Below, in pieces: positions 22,744-33,630 of a stretch of 64,000 bases of DNA. A program made the position numbers and the translations under genes. The first letter of the stretch is position 1, and every line of letters starts with the position of its first letter. The notes under the pieces are model-generated. The model was not told where the DNA came from. It saw only the letters and a program-made list of their open reading frames with translations, and ran no database searches. This DNA comes from Vitrella brassicaformis (Eukaryota; Sar; Vitrellaceae): positions 115,468 through 179,467 of the forward strand of contig CDMY01000592.1 in the NCBI GenBank assembly GCA_001179505.1, given 5' to 3'.

Positions 22744-24544
22744 TCACTCTGCGGCTCCGTCCACTGCAGGCAGGTCGAGCAGCCTGATGACTTCTTGTGT
22801 CGTTCTGCCATGCCTCCGCAACGCCCACTTGCGACTCACCGCCTGCGCCACACACAAAAAGGAAGAGTCCCCAGTGTGTGTGCTCAGCTGTGTATGCGCA
22901 GATCTGTGTTGGCGGCGTACGAGTGCTGCGGTGCGAGTGACGGCGCCAGACTGGTGCTTATCGGAGGGCAGGAATAGCTCCTCCTCTCTCAGCTCACGGA
23001 AAGTTCGGCTCAAACTTCTGGTGCTCCCGCTGCTCCTCCCGCTGCTCGATGAAGAGTCGAGGGCCTGACACAAAGACCCACACGATGGGCGAGACATGAT
23101 TCACGAAGATATCCATGGTCGACCTTGGAGTGTTTCGTAGCTTTCTTGAGGAGAGGTATGGCGATGACGGCATTGCCACGCACACTCGAGATGGGCACAG
23201 ATGTGTGGCGGGAAACAACATCGGCCTGTGCACAGACGCAAAGATACACACATGCTTATCCACTACTCTCGTGATAGGCTGCCCCCCGCCCCTTGCTCAC
23301 CCACAACGCGACTTTGGTGTCTCCTGTCCGTCTGATGAGGCGATTCGCGAGGTACAGCGACACCGATGCTAGTTCCAGTTGCGAAAACCGCCCCATCTCG
23401 TAGCTCACGGCCAGCACCTCCAGCATGTAGTTGGCCACTCGGAAATGCGATGACGTGATGTCGATGCGGCCCGTCTGCAGGAAGAACAGGCACTTGAGGA
23501 AGAAGTAGCAGCTCCCAGCCTAGCGACACAGGTGAATAGAGAAAAGAAGAAGACAAAAGGGAATCGTGTTTGGTGTGCTGTGTATTGCAATTCACGGAAT
23601 GCTGCCAAATACATAGATTTTGCCGCCGAGTGCGCTGAGAATTTCCACCTCAAGCCGCTCGAAGTCACAGCCAGGGCTCGTGTCCTCACACACTGAAGAG
23701 AGAGATAATAACAGCGAAATCCAGTCAGTCGACACGTCCCGGCTTTCTGTTCTCCTCCCCCCCCGAGTGGATGAGCCTACGGTAGATGAAGTCAGCGAGC
23801 TCTGGCGGATGCACCTCGCTGTACTTGCTGCACGAGGACACACAGAGTGCATCCTTGTCCCCTCTTGCACGTAGCTGGCTGCCTGGCTGTGTGCATGGGT
23901 GTGTGCGGTGACCTTGCGATCCACATGGCTGTGCACCCGAGCAGCTGCAGTTTCTCCCGTGGCCATTCGACATCGCTGACAGGACAAACACACCACAAAC
24001 ACTTATATGTTTGCCCCGCCCGCCCGCCCGCCCGCCCGCCCGCTTGTTTTGCGTACTGCGTCATGTATGCGTCGATGATGTGAATGGTCATGATCAGCAC
24101 ATCGGGTGAGAGGTTCATGAAGAGGTGGACATCCACCAGCCAGTCGAGCAGCAGGTCCCGCTCTCCGCGAGTGACAGAGCCCTTCTTGTCCTCGTCAATG
24201 TAACTCATCGGACGAGCCACACCGTCAAACTGCAGTGCATGCATGACAAACACAAAGAGAGAGCTCACACACACAACACAGACGACGACGACGGATCTGT
24301 TTCTCAAACATTCACTGACCCGTTTTCTTTCATTGTGGAAGTTGGGCAGCAGATACGCATACTCGGCAGGCAGGCGCTGGCTGGATCTCGCCGCTGCTTG
24401 TGTGTATGGCTCGGCACGGTGGCGCTTCCTCTCCTCGCGCTGTGGCTGGAACGGGAGGGGCGTGTCGGACCGGCGGGCAGCCTTCTCGTTGTGCGCAAGC
24501 ATCTGCAACTTCTCAAGAAGCGTCACCTTCCCCACATTCTTCAT
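22744..24544 (-). CDS. Cyclin (A/B-like cyclin box), 383 aa
   Basis: Nine exons (complement): 22744-22842, 22921-23064, 23124-23225, 23301-23519, 23613-23692, 23781-23827, 23913-23975, 24057-24229, 24320-24544; all phases agree. The cyclin N-box runs from about residue 80 to 200: MSYIDEDKKGSVTRGERDLL, then LLDWLVDVHLFMNLSPDVL, the MTIHIIDAYM helix, KLQLLGCTAMWIASKYSEV and the EVEILSALGGKIY helix. A C-terminal box follows (LEVLAVSYEMGRFSQLELAS). The RDLLLDWL sequence corresponds to the MRAILVDWL cyclin A/B signature that contacts the CDK. The product should bind and activate a cyclin-dependent kinase. No clear RxxL destruction box was assigned in the Arg/Lys-rich N-terminus. The C-terminal 100 residues are divergent. 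The start is the first in-frame ATG. Confidence 0.88.
24013..24043. repeat. CCCG tetranucleotide repeat
   Basis: About seven CCCG/CGCC units inside the cyclin intron between 23976 and 24056. A short CG-rich simple repeat. Confidence 0.9.
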
Positions 24545-24626
24545 GGCGGCCTCCTCGTGAACGGCTTTGCAAGAGAGTTTACGATTGCCACTTGCGAGCT
24601 GAGCTCATACATGGGGCTCAGGGGGG

Positions 24627-24665
<39 letters not shown>

Positions 24666-24766
24666 CTCAGAAACGTCGGTCGAGAGTCAGACGCAGCAGA
24701 CGCCCACCCGCCAGCCATCCACTCTGACGGATCCGACGGATTCGCAGCAGTACGACTTGCCCATCT
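24545..24766. promoter_or_regulatory. Divergent promoter region with G-run and GA tract, cyclin / ICL-PEPM enzyme
   Basis: 222 bases between start codons. It contains a nine-G run running into a GA dinucleotide tract (24621-24662). Homopurine tracts of this kind can form non-B DNA and are common promoter features (GAGA-like), but no binding factor is known here. Confidence 0.5.
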
Positions 24767-26474
24767 ATGTCGAATCCGTCGGCGGACCGTCTGAGGCGCC
24801 TCCTGGAAGGCGCTGACATCCTCGTGATGCCCTGCTGCTACGATGCGCTCACTGCCAAGCTCATCGAGGAGGCCGGTGAGGACGTCACAAAGGATATGAC
24901 GCAGCTACAGGTGCTCAATCAAACTGTGCTGTTTTGCTTTTCTCCTTCAGGTTTCCCCCTGACGTTCATGTCGGGCTTCAGCGTATCTGCCGCGCGGGGC
25001 TTTCCGGACACGCAGCTCATCTCATACCAGGAGATGGTGGACACATGCGCGTAAGCACAGGCGCAGGACGACAAGCACGAGAAAGGAATGAGCTCAGTCG
25101 TCGCGTTCGCTCTGTATGTCAGATCCATATGTGCAACTCTCAAGACCACGCCTCTGATTGGCGATGGAGACAATGGATACGGTGGGCGAGACGAAGTGTG
25201 TTTCACACTCGCCATTTGCTGAATGGGTGTGCTTGTTTCGTGCAGGAAATCCCGTGAATGTCAAGAGGACAGTCAAGGGATACGCCCAGGCAGGTGGGAA
25301 GCCAAGCTTCTAGGAAGAACAACACAGTGATTGAGCCAAGTGCCGGAAAGCATTGCCTGTTTGTTTTCGTTTGTGTATCGTCAGGTGCGGCATGTGTGAT
25401 GATTGAGGACCAGGTGGCCCCAAAGCGATGCGGACACACCAAAGGCAAAGACGTAAGAGGACTGAAGACAATGAATGGCACTGTGACTGTACTGTTCTCC
25501 GCCTGTTGGTCTGTGTGCAGGTCATTTCCTATGAGGATGCGTGTATGAAGATCCAAGCAGCCGTTGACGCGAGGTGACCAAAACAAACAGCACGAAATGC
25601 GCACGCATATCTGTCCTCTGCCTTGTTCGTTCAGGAATGAGGGCCGCGACATTCTCATCCTGGCCCGCACCGACGCAAGGGCCACACACGGGTAAGCCAT
25701 CTGTCTGTTCGCCTGACTTACCTAGCTGTGCGTGTGTTCTTCTGCACAGACTTGACGAGGCGATCCGTCGGTGCCAGGCTTTTCGCCGTCTGGGTGCTGA
25801 CATCACCTTTCTCGAGGCGCCGCAGACAGAGGAAGAAATGAGGAGATACTGCACGTAAGACGGTGGGTGCTGCTGGATGTCTGGTGGATGGTGTGTGCTC
25901 TTGTGCGTGTTGTGTGCAGGGAGGTGGACGGCCCCAAGCTCGCCAACATGCTCGAGGGCGGCAAGTCGCCAATCATACCACCGAAGGTCAGCCAGCGGCG
26001 GGATGGATGGATGGGTGGATGGATGAATGGGTGCACAGCTGACAGTGTAGTGAATGCGTCGTCGTGGTGTCACGCCGTGCTGTGCAGGAGTTGCAGGCCA
26101 TCGGCTTCAAGATCGTGGCGTACCCTCTCACCCTGCTGTCGTCAGGCATCAAGGTAATGACATGACACCCTGTCAGGTCAGGCAGCCCTGTCCATGACAT
26201 GACGTGACAGCACGTGTGTGTATGTGCTGTGCCTGTTGATGTATCAATCAGGCCATGAAGAATGCTCTGGATGCACTCAAGGCTGGCAAGCCCACCGACT
26301 CGTACATTCTGCCATTCGAAGGTACCGCTCTTCACACATGAGTCGACCAGCGCCACGACCGTCTGTGTGAGTGTCCATGGGTGGTCAGATCTCCGTGCGA
26401 TCGTTGGGTTTGAGGACTACTACAAGGAGGAGGAGCGATATGCGACAACCAGCCCGCAGACGAATGGCAAATAG
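24767..26474 (+). CDS. Isocitrate lyase/PEP mutase superfamily enzyme, 295 aa
   Basis: Twelve exons: 24767-24875, 24951-25050, 25123-25181, 25246-25293, 25385-25452, 25521-25573, 25635-25691, 25750-25854, 25920-25986, 26088-26153, 26252-26321, 26389-26474; all phases agree. The length fits the small ICL/PEPM enzymes (oxaloacetate hydrolase, carboxyphosphonoenolpyruvate mutase or 2-methylisocitrate/dimethylmalate lyase type). Visible landmarks are MPCCYDALTAKLIEEAGF, the metal-binding IGDGDNGYG, the catalytic-loop IEDQVAPKRCGHTKGK (Cys at about residue 121), LILARTDARATHGLDEAI and FLEAPQTEEEM. These enzymes cleave or rearrange C-C or C-P bonds in a Mg-dependent TIM barrel. The exact substrate cannot be fixed from sequence. 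There is no leader, so it is probably cytosolic. Confidence 0.92.
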
Positions 26475-26891
26475 GAAGGGGTGGGTGGGTGGCTGAGTGG
26501 GTGCTGCCAGGAACTTTGTGTGGCTGCCGGCGGGGGGCATTGCACTGCGAGTGATGGTGGAATGTAGATCTGTGTAGATGAGAGGAGCGACGTTTTTGTC
26601 CACACAATGCCGGGTTGACGCGAACGCACTTTATTTCGTTAATGGGAGTTGGGCGGCGCAATTCGCTTGGCGGAATGCATTATGTATGCATCTGCATAGA
26701 TTTCTGCGAGGACGCGAAAGGCAGGCAGCCGCCCTTTTACGTAAGGCTCAAAGCCGGCCAGGTACCCACGGCCAGGTACGGGGGGCAGCGGCAATGCCAA
26801 AGGCAGATAGATAACTTCTTCCCGCCACGGCAGGCGGGGAATGAGGACGGCTTCAGCCATCCTTTTTTGCTGCGTGAATCCCTCTCCAAGG
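26475..26891. other. Same-strand intergenic region, no gene
   Basis: 417 bases between the ICL/PEPM gene and the AP2-like gene. The right half is open in the frame of the next gene back to about 26615, so a 5' extension or upstream exon is possible but unsupported. Confidence 0.55.
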
Positions 26892-27717
26892 ATGTCGGCG
26901 GACCCCCCGCAGCAGCTCACGTCGGGGGTGGTCTATGACCCACAGCTCAAGTGCTGGGTAGCGTGCTGGGTGGACGAGCGCGGGCAGCAGCGCGAAACCG
27001 CCTACTCGGTAGAGTACTTCAGCGATCTGGGCGCTCGCGAGATGGCCGCAGCACGCCATCAGATGGCCATCGAGTCCATGGCGGCGGCCGTTAAGGCGCA
27101 CACTAAGGCGGGCTGTAGCGGGGGTGCGGGTGGGGTGGAAATGGGGGTGCCGACGGCTCAGGTCAGTACTGCACGTACAGATCTTGATTGATGCGGAATC
27201 TGCTGTCCCTGTTTGCACTGGTTGGTTGCAGGGTGCGAAGGCCCACGGTGCTCAGGTTGGCGGCGGTAGCTACGGTAGTGTCGGGCCCCTCGTGCAGCCG
27301 ATGCAGGGCGGCAGCACCAGCAAAGGATACCAGGTGATTGGTACCATCCAGAGTGCCGAATCGCCGACTCAGTCCAAGAAGGCCCCTGCTGCCGTGGGTG
27401 CGTCCATGCCGCTCGGCGTCGAGGGCAGCAGCAGCCTGGTGGAGGACCGTGGGGTGTGGTACGACAAGCGCACCGCCTCTTGGTGCGCATCATGGACCCA
27501 AGACGGCGAGGAGCAGGTGGCATTCTACCACGTCCCCACGTACACATTCTGGGGAGGTAAGGAAACCCGTCAGCGACACGGTGTCTCTCTCGTGTCCCCC
27601 ACACCCACCCGTCTATTACGGCCTGATTATGGTTATCTCTCATGTCATGAATGGCGCGTTTTCTTTTCAGCGTACCAGCGGGCAGTGCAGCGGCGTGACG
27701 AGGCAGTCAAGAGTTAG
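26892..27717 (+). CDS. Protein with two AP2-like (ApiAP2-type) repeats, 213 aa
   Basis: Three exons: 26892-27161, 27232-27556, 27671-27717; phases agree and the end is TAG. Two related modules of about 50 residues are visible. The first is SGVVYDPQLKCWVACWVDER followed by a strand and helix ending in AREMAAARHQ. The second is RGVWYDKRTASWCASWTQDG followed by AYQRAVQRRDEAVKS at the C-terminus. The pattern G-V-x-Y-D-x...W-x-A-x-W, a three-strand sheet and then an Arg-rich helix fits the AP2/ERF fold as found in apicomplexan AP2 factors. The linker is Gly/Ser/Gln-rich. DNA binding and a transcription role are inferred, since divergent AP2-like folds can also bind other partners. An in-frame ATG at 26841 is an alternative start. 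Confidence 0.68.
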
Positions 27718-28291
27718 GTAGAGGCGTGTAGAGGGATGGGAGGGGGTAGACGAGAAAGGAAAGGCGTTCTCTGAGTAAAAGGCTGGCTTGGGAGGCATGG
27801 GATGGGGTGGGGTGGGTGGTTGGATGAGTGCGTGTGTGCGTGTGTGCGTGTGATTGTGAGTAGGGGCAGTGTGGTTGCTGTGAGGCAACATCTGACTAGA
27901 CAGACAGACACCTGACCGACCTGTGCAGAGAACCACCGTGCATGGCAGGCACCTCGTTGAAGCCATCGATGCAGTCAGTCCCGAAGTCATACATACCCCA
28001 CACATGACACACATACACACACATACAGACATCACACACACATGCACACACACACAGACACCATGAGCCCACCAAGGCAGGCTGGTCGCCATTAAATGCA
28101 GTGCAGACCGTCCTGCATCTCGGTCATTGTTCGAGAACCCGCAAAACCCACCTGCAACGACGACTGACGCACCCGCCCTCCCTCCCTCCCGTCCTCCATC
28201 TACTCATTGCACGCAAGCACTCAGCCATGGGAAAATGAACGAGTGCATTCTTCCACCATTCAGCATTTGCAATAGCTACCCAGACGCCCGA
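27718..28291. other. Tail-to-tail intergenic region, no gene
   Basis: 574 bases between converging genes, with TGTG/CACA simple repeats concentrated at 27810-28065. No exon with splice partners was found. Confidence 0.7.
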
Positions 28292-28987
28292 CTAACCAGC
28301 CGTCTGCAGCACCTCGATCTCGAAGCACAGGTCTGCACGTCACAGGGATGCATGTGTGTGTGTGTGTGTGTGTGTGCAGGTGTTGTGTCACCTGCGTCGG
28401 GAGGGATTCCCCATGCAGGGAAGCCGCTGGATCCATAGCCCACTGACAGGACAGGACAGGACAGGACAGGACAGGAGAGAGATCTGAGCCCATGGCCCCC
28501 AATGGCATTATGCGTGTCGCGTACTGTTGGCAGGTATCATAATGTTGGCCTTCTCTCCGACCTTCATGCCCAGCACGCCTTGGTCCCACCCAGCAATCAC
28601 CTCGCCCTTACCGGCATTGAACTGGAACGGCTGAACGATTGATTGATCGCCCACACCCACCAACACACGCGCAGCGACATCCACCACACACGATTCATGC
28701 GCAGCTGTCGAGTGTCAAGTGTCGACGACAGAGACGGTCGACGAGGGAGGGTACCTGCTGGCCGGGGTCGCGCGTGGACCAGAATTTCTTCAGCGCGCCA
28801 CCAGGCTGGCGCACGTTGCCGGTGGCATGCACGGTCGTCCGCATCCCTGCCTGCACAACAGGCCCGTTGCCTTCACACACACATACATAGATCAGCGACC
28901 AAGGGGATGCCTCAGGAACGTCGTCCCTCTTTCCCTCGGCTCACCTGGAGTGATGATCTCCTTGGCAAGCTGTGTAATCCTCGACAT
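28292..28987 (-). CDS. FKBP-type peptidyl-prolyl isomerase, 118 aa
   Basis: Five exons (complement): 28292-28332, 28392-28442, 28525-28630, 28755-28870, 28945-28987; phases agree, ending in TAG. The product matches the compact FKBP12 fold: [20 protein letters not shown], the flap with [14 protein letters not shown], the core [20 protein letters not shown] with the family Trp, then [21 protein letters not shown] and the last strand [10 protein letters not shown]. It should catalyse proline isomerisation and bind FK506-like ligands, in the cytosol since there is no leader. The acceptor before exon 2 is AAG rather than CAG. The intron between 28443 and 28524 holds an AGGAC pentanucleotide repeat. 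Confidence 0.93.
28446..28476. repeat. AGGAC pentanucleotide repeat in an FKBP intron
   Basis: About six head-to-tail ACAGG units close to the splice acceptor of the FKBP exon at 28442. Read on the minus strand it is a CCTGT tract and forms the pyrimidine-rich acceptor region. Confidence 0.9.
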
Positions 28988-29352
28988 GACAGCGGAACAA
29001 CTGGTAGAACTGCGGGAAACAAGAACGGTCAGCCCGTCATTGCATGTGCGTGTGCCTTTCAGATTTCAGCTCTGCTTACTCAGGGCTGCTCCTCTACACA
29101 CCCGGCGTCCGTATTTGTTGCAGATCTCCGGTTGCTGCGTGCGAGCCGCAGATCTCAGCTTCAAGTCAGCTCGCAGCGGGTCAGAGTTGCTTGAGAGAGC
29201 TGCTGCAGGACCAGGAGAGAGAAGGAGGGAGGAAGCTGCTGCCGGCCTTGTGAACACAGTTGAAGCAGATCTGAGAGGGTGGAACGAAAGGCTTGGTCGC
29301 ATCACTGACGCTGAGAAGCCAACGGAGCGAGGAGCAAGCTTCTTCCTTCACG
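28988..29352. promoter_or_regulatory. Divergent intergenic region, FKBP / DGAT2
   Basis: 365 bases between start codons. Part of it is open in several frames but shows no splice-linked exon. It probably holds both promoters and 5' leaders. Confidence 0.5.
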
Positions 29353-30645
29353 ATGGGGAGTGACAACCAAGACAAAGACGGGTGGCCCACTTTCGCGCTT
29401 CTGGTGGTGTACGTGCACGGGGTCTACATGCTCTCCTTCCTCATCATGCCCACTCTGCTGCTCATGTCGATTATCTCCTCCTGGCGCTATCTGCTGCTGC
29501 CGCCGTGGATAGCCTACTTCCTGTGGACATTCGACAGATCAGAGGTCAGGCCGGTCAGCCCTCACCAACAACACGTGACGTGACATCTGTCTGGCAGTTA
29601 ACCGATGGATGTGATGTGTGTGTTGTGTGCAGTATCGCTTGGGCCGTCCGTGGCCCTGGCTGAGTCAGCACGCGTGGCCTCTGCAGGCTCTGCGGCGTTA
29701 CTTCCCATTCACCATCCACGTGCCGCCGTCACTCGCCAAGACACCCGACCCCAAGACAGGGACTGGAGAGGCAGACGACCACCCGCCAAGGACTAAGAAG
29801 AAGGGGCCATACATCATCGCCATCCACCCTCACGGCTCGACATCGGACTACAGGATCATCTGCGACGGGCTGCTCACTGACCACATCGACTTCGGTTTCA
29901 GGGAGAACGCAGAGAGTGAGGGGTTCCCCTATCGCACGCTGGCCGCATCGTCGCTCTTCTGGTTCCCTATCGCGAGGGAGGGCGCTCTGTGGACGGGCTG
30001 TGTGGATGCGGGGAGAAGGACGGCCGAGTGTGTGCTGTCACACGGACTGAGCATCCTGGTTGTGCCTGGAGGGCAGAGAGAAATGCTCATGACTCAGTGC
30101 GGCAAGGAGATCATCTATCTGAAGAAACGCCTTGGCTTTGTGCGGCTCGCGGTGCGTCATGGGGTGGCCCTTGTGCCGTGCTACGTCTTTGGGGCATCTG
30201 GTAGGGAGGGGAGGGGGACTGAAATGGATGGATGGATGCGCTTTGTGTGTTATTTATTTCTGCCCCCTGTCAGATACGTACTTCACATGCCGTTTGCTGG
30301 AGAAGCTTCGTGAGTGGATATCTGAGCGGCTGAAGCTCACGATTCCCCTCATCTGTGGTGCGCCGCTGCTCATGCCCAGACGCATACCCATGCACATGGT
30401 CAGTCAACAGCGATGAAGGACCACATACACCTCACCCGCCTCCCACGCACGTCGGATTCGATTCGTGTGTTATTCAGGTGTTCGGCGATCCCGTGTCGCC
30501 CCCGTCGATAGAGCGGCGTGAGGAGAGGTCAGAGGAGCAGCGGGTGGCAGAGATGCATGCCGCCTACGTGGAGGCTGTGCAGCGGCTGTTCGATGAACAC
30601 AAGGGGAAGTTCGGCTACGGGGATCGACAGCTGATCGTCTTGTGA
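29353..30645 (+). CDS. DGAT2: Diacylglycerol O-acyltransferase type 2 (DGAT2 family), 350 aa
   Basis: Four exons: 29353-29544, 29633-30200, 30274-30398, 30478-30645; all phases agree. The family catalyses the last step of triacylglycerol synthesis, acyl-CoA plus diacylglycerol, in the ER membrane and lipid droplets. Two closely spaced hydrophobic hairpin segments lie at about residues 14-34 and 37-57. The catalytic HPHG motif is at residues 129-132 (IAIHPHGSTSDY). RTLAASSLFWFPIAREGALW, ILVVPGGQREM and KRLGFVRLAVRHGVALVPCYVFG are the other conserved DGAT2 blocks. Length matches the family. Wax or monoacylglycerol acyltransferases of the same superfamily are the main alternative. It is paired head to head with the FKBP gene. 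Confidence 0.92.
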
Positions 30646-30968
30646 ATTGGATTAGCTAATTCGAGCTGCACTTGTGCGGTGTGTGTATGTAGACAAGACT
30701 ACTGACTTGTATAGACAATTGCGTGTGATGTGCCCTTCACTCATACTCATGTCAATTTATATATCTGTTTTTGATGGATGGATGGATGGACATATCATAT
30801 GTACGTTCGTTCGTTCGTTGTCCATAGCATGCCATGCCATGCGATGCATGCCTGTGTCGTGTCGCTCATCCACACAATCAATACGCACATCACATCTCAC
30901 GTCTGTCACGGCTCCATGGCATGCACTCAGACACGTCACGCGGCAGGTGATGGATGGCATCCTATCCA
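30646..30968. other. Tail-to-tail intergenic region, no gene
   Basis: 323 bases between DGAT2 and RPN7, with GGAT and GTTC tetranucleotide runs near 30772-30815 and CATGC-type repeats. No coding signal. Confidence 0.7.
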
Positions 30969-33401
30969 TCACATGTCGATGACTCGCGACAGCTTCTGAA
31001 TGCGATTCAGCAGTGCATCACCCTACAAACCACACACACACACACACAGAGGGAGAAGAGGGACCATATGTCGACTTTCTGACGGCGCCATCCCATCATG
31101 TTTGTGGCCGTCTGTTCTGTCTGTCTGACCTGTTTGATGGTTTGCAAGTAGAGTGCGTTTCTGGCGTCGGGTCTGTTGGACTCGATGATGCGCCCAACCT
31201 TGTCGATCTTACAGCTCAACTTGCCCGTCGCTATGAAACCTGCCACCTCACTGATCAGTCAGATCAACACATCCACACCATGAGTGACTGCCACACATGT
31301 GCCAATGCGCCCATCACGTGTGTGTGTACGTGTGTGTACTTTTCCATGAAGTCGGGCGACACGCCGAATGCTGAGGCCATGGCCCCGAGTGTGACCGACT
31401 TGTAGGGCTCCAGGAACTGCGCATACGCACGCTGAACACACACGTACCATACGCACACACGACATTCACTAGTGAAGGAAGTGTCGAAGAGGGAGGCGAG
31501 TGGTGTACTGTGTGGTGAGCGGAGCGGACCAGTCGTAGGTTTCGGACGAGGTATCTGTAGTGCAGGTGGAGATAGCGGTCAGACCGAATGCGGTCCGTTA
31601 TCGGAACTGATGCACACACACACACACACAAGCGTAGCCTACACAATGGGGAACGAACGAGTGAGAGCTTTGTCGTGTGTGTGTGTGTTGTGTGGCTGTC
31701 CTGTCTGTCGACGTAACGTACTGAGTTTCTCCATGAATTTCTTGTAGTCCCCCTGGTAGAAGGAGTTCAGGAAGTCACGCAAGTCGTGATCCCCCTGCAC
31801 ACACAGACACACGTGTCTGTCTCTCTGTCTGTGTCTGTGTGTCATCGATGGGTGTGCCCCACCCACCTGCGTCACTTGAAGCACTTCGGGGGCGTGCACA
31901 ACCTTCTCACGCAAAACAGGCCGACCCAAGGCAACCTACACACACATACGCACACACACACACACGGTGGGTGCCTCCCAGACAGAGGCCACGTATGAAT
32001 CTGTCTGTCTGTGTGAGAGTGTGTGTGACCAGCACCATGCTGAGCACGACGGTGTACTGGATGAATCGTTCGAAGGAGAGCAGCTCTGTGGCCGTGAAGG
32101 TCGCCACCGCAGACAGAAACAACTCAGCAGCTGAACACACACACACAGCTCTCCTCTCTCTCTGTGTCTTTCTTTTGTGTCGGTGGCGCCGCGGTAGCTA
32201 CCCTCTTTGAAGCTTCGGATCATCATGAGCATGACGCCCTCGTACACCTGACGTGCACATGCCCACACGGCCGGGCCGCCCACAAGTCAGCCAGCCAGCC
32301 TATACGTGCCACTCACTCCATCCCCCGCTGCGCTGCGCTGCGCACCTTGAGTTTGTTCCGCCGCTCCCAATCACCGCCCTTCTCCAACTCACTGCAGACA
32401 AACACAGATCGATAACACAGATCGATATAAACCGCCAAGCAGTGAGATAACTCGCAAGGTGCGACGGACGATAGTTTCCTCACTCCTTGGCGCGCTGCAC
32501 GTTCTTCTTTGTGAGCGAGAGGTCGTGTGTGAAGATGCCCAGCCGCACCAGCGTCAGGATGATGTCCAGACGGCTGCCGGCACCCACTGTCTTGTCGTAC
32601 GCCACCTGGTACGCCTCGATCGCCGCTTCCTGATTGATTGACCACACGCACACACACACGTGACACGACATGAGTCAGATGATTGTGTCCATATAGCCAT
32701 GATGCTGCTTGCCTTGTCCCCGATTCTGCAGTAGAAGTGTGCCTTTTCGAGGAGCCCGTCGCGGACCTCAGTGTCGCCGAGGTTCTCCTCTGCGTCCTTG
32801 ATCTTGTCCTCCAGACCCTTCAGCTCATCCTCATTGGCCTTTCGCAACGACTAAACACGCACACGCACAAGGAGACGATACGCGCCACGCCCTGTGTTGC
32901 GGGTGTGTCTGTTGTGTGTGTCTGGTCACTCACCTCGACGAGTGACTGGTCGACGGGCCAGCCGAGCGACTCGCACAAGTGCGTGTAATACGGCAGCATA
33001 CCTGCCAGAGACCACACACACACACACACACACTGCAGTGTGTGTTGGTTGCGCGTAGGTACCGGCTTGCCTACCGTCGGCGCGTATCTTCATCATGATT
33101 TTTGCCTTGGCCTCTTCCTTGTTTGGTGCGAGTGCGTCGGGCAGCGTCAGCTCAAACCGCCAGTCGGCTATCTCGTTCTCGGGCAAATACTTCTCCGTCG
33201 GAGGCACTGGACGACTGAACAGACCCTCGCACAACAGCACACACAAGAAGGCGCATTCTTGCTGTGATCTCTCTCTTTTGTGGTTTTTTGGGTGTATGGT
33301 TACGAGGTGGTTTCCCCGCCTGTGGCATCGATGCCCATGTCCTCGTCCTCCCGCTCGTCGGCGGGCCGAGAGGACATGGCCTGGTCCGGCAGCTGACTCA
33401 T
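30969..33401 (-). CDS. RPN7: 26S proteasome regulatory subunit RPN7 (PSMD6), 420 aa
   Basis: Fourteen exons (complement): 30969-31022, 31130-31250, 31340-31431, 31530-31606, 31722-31794, 31867-31935, 32036-32130, 32202-32247, 32346-32391, 32484-32629, 32713-32850, 32934-33001, 33075-33214, 33304-33401; every phase agrees. The product aligns from memory with RPN7 along its whole length: GMLPYYTHLCESLGWPVDQS, the TPR-like helices with TKKNVQRAKDELEKGGDW, MLMMIRSFKEAAELFLSAV, the PCI domain with LHYRYLVRNLRLRAYAQFL, and the C-terminal VAGFIATGKLSCKIDKVGRI winged helix. RPN7 is a structural subunit of the proteasome lid. The intron after the exon ending in RIGDK starts with GC instead of GT. The N-terminal 33 residues are a variable acidic extension. 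Confidence 0.94.
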
Positions 33402-33630
33402 GATGTATCCCTTGCAAACAGAACAGATGGATCCGATAGATCCACGCAGACAGCCTGCTGTCTGTCACGGGAGAGGTCGCTTCTTCTTCTGCACCTAAGC
33501 TCGCACCCAGTCTTGAGGGGAAGGAGAAGGGGCGGAGGTCGACATCCTCGGCATCCGCTTTTGGAGTGCTGACGCTGCCCAGATCTTTCACGATTGATTC
33601 ATTGCGCGGCCTTGATTCTACTTCGCATCG
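33402..33630. promoter_or_regulatory. Divergent intergenic region, RPN7 / unknown coiled-coil gene
   Basis: 229 bases between start codons. I saw no motif resembling the known yeast proteasome box in this gap; a careful motif search would be needed. Confidence 0.5.

Noticed and set aside
24884-24950. Possible extra exon in the ICL/PEPM gene from continued frame after residue 36
   Set aside because: The frame drifts to non-family sequence, and the GT donor at 24876 with the acceptor at 24950 restores EEAGFPLTFMSG as in the family.
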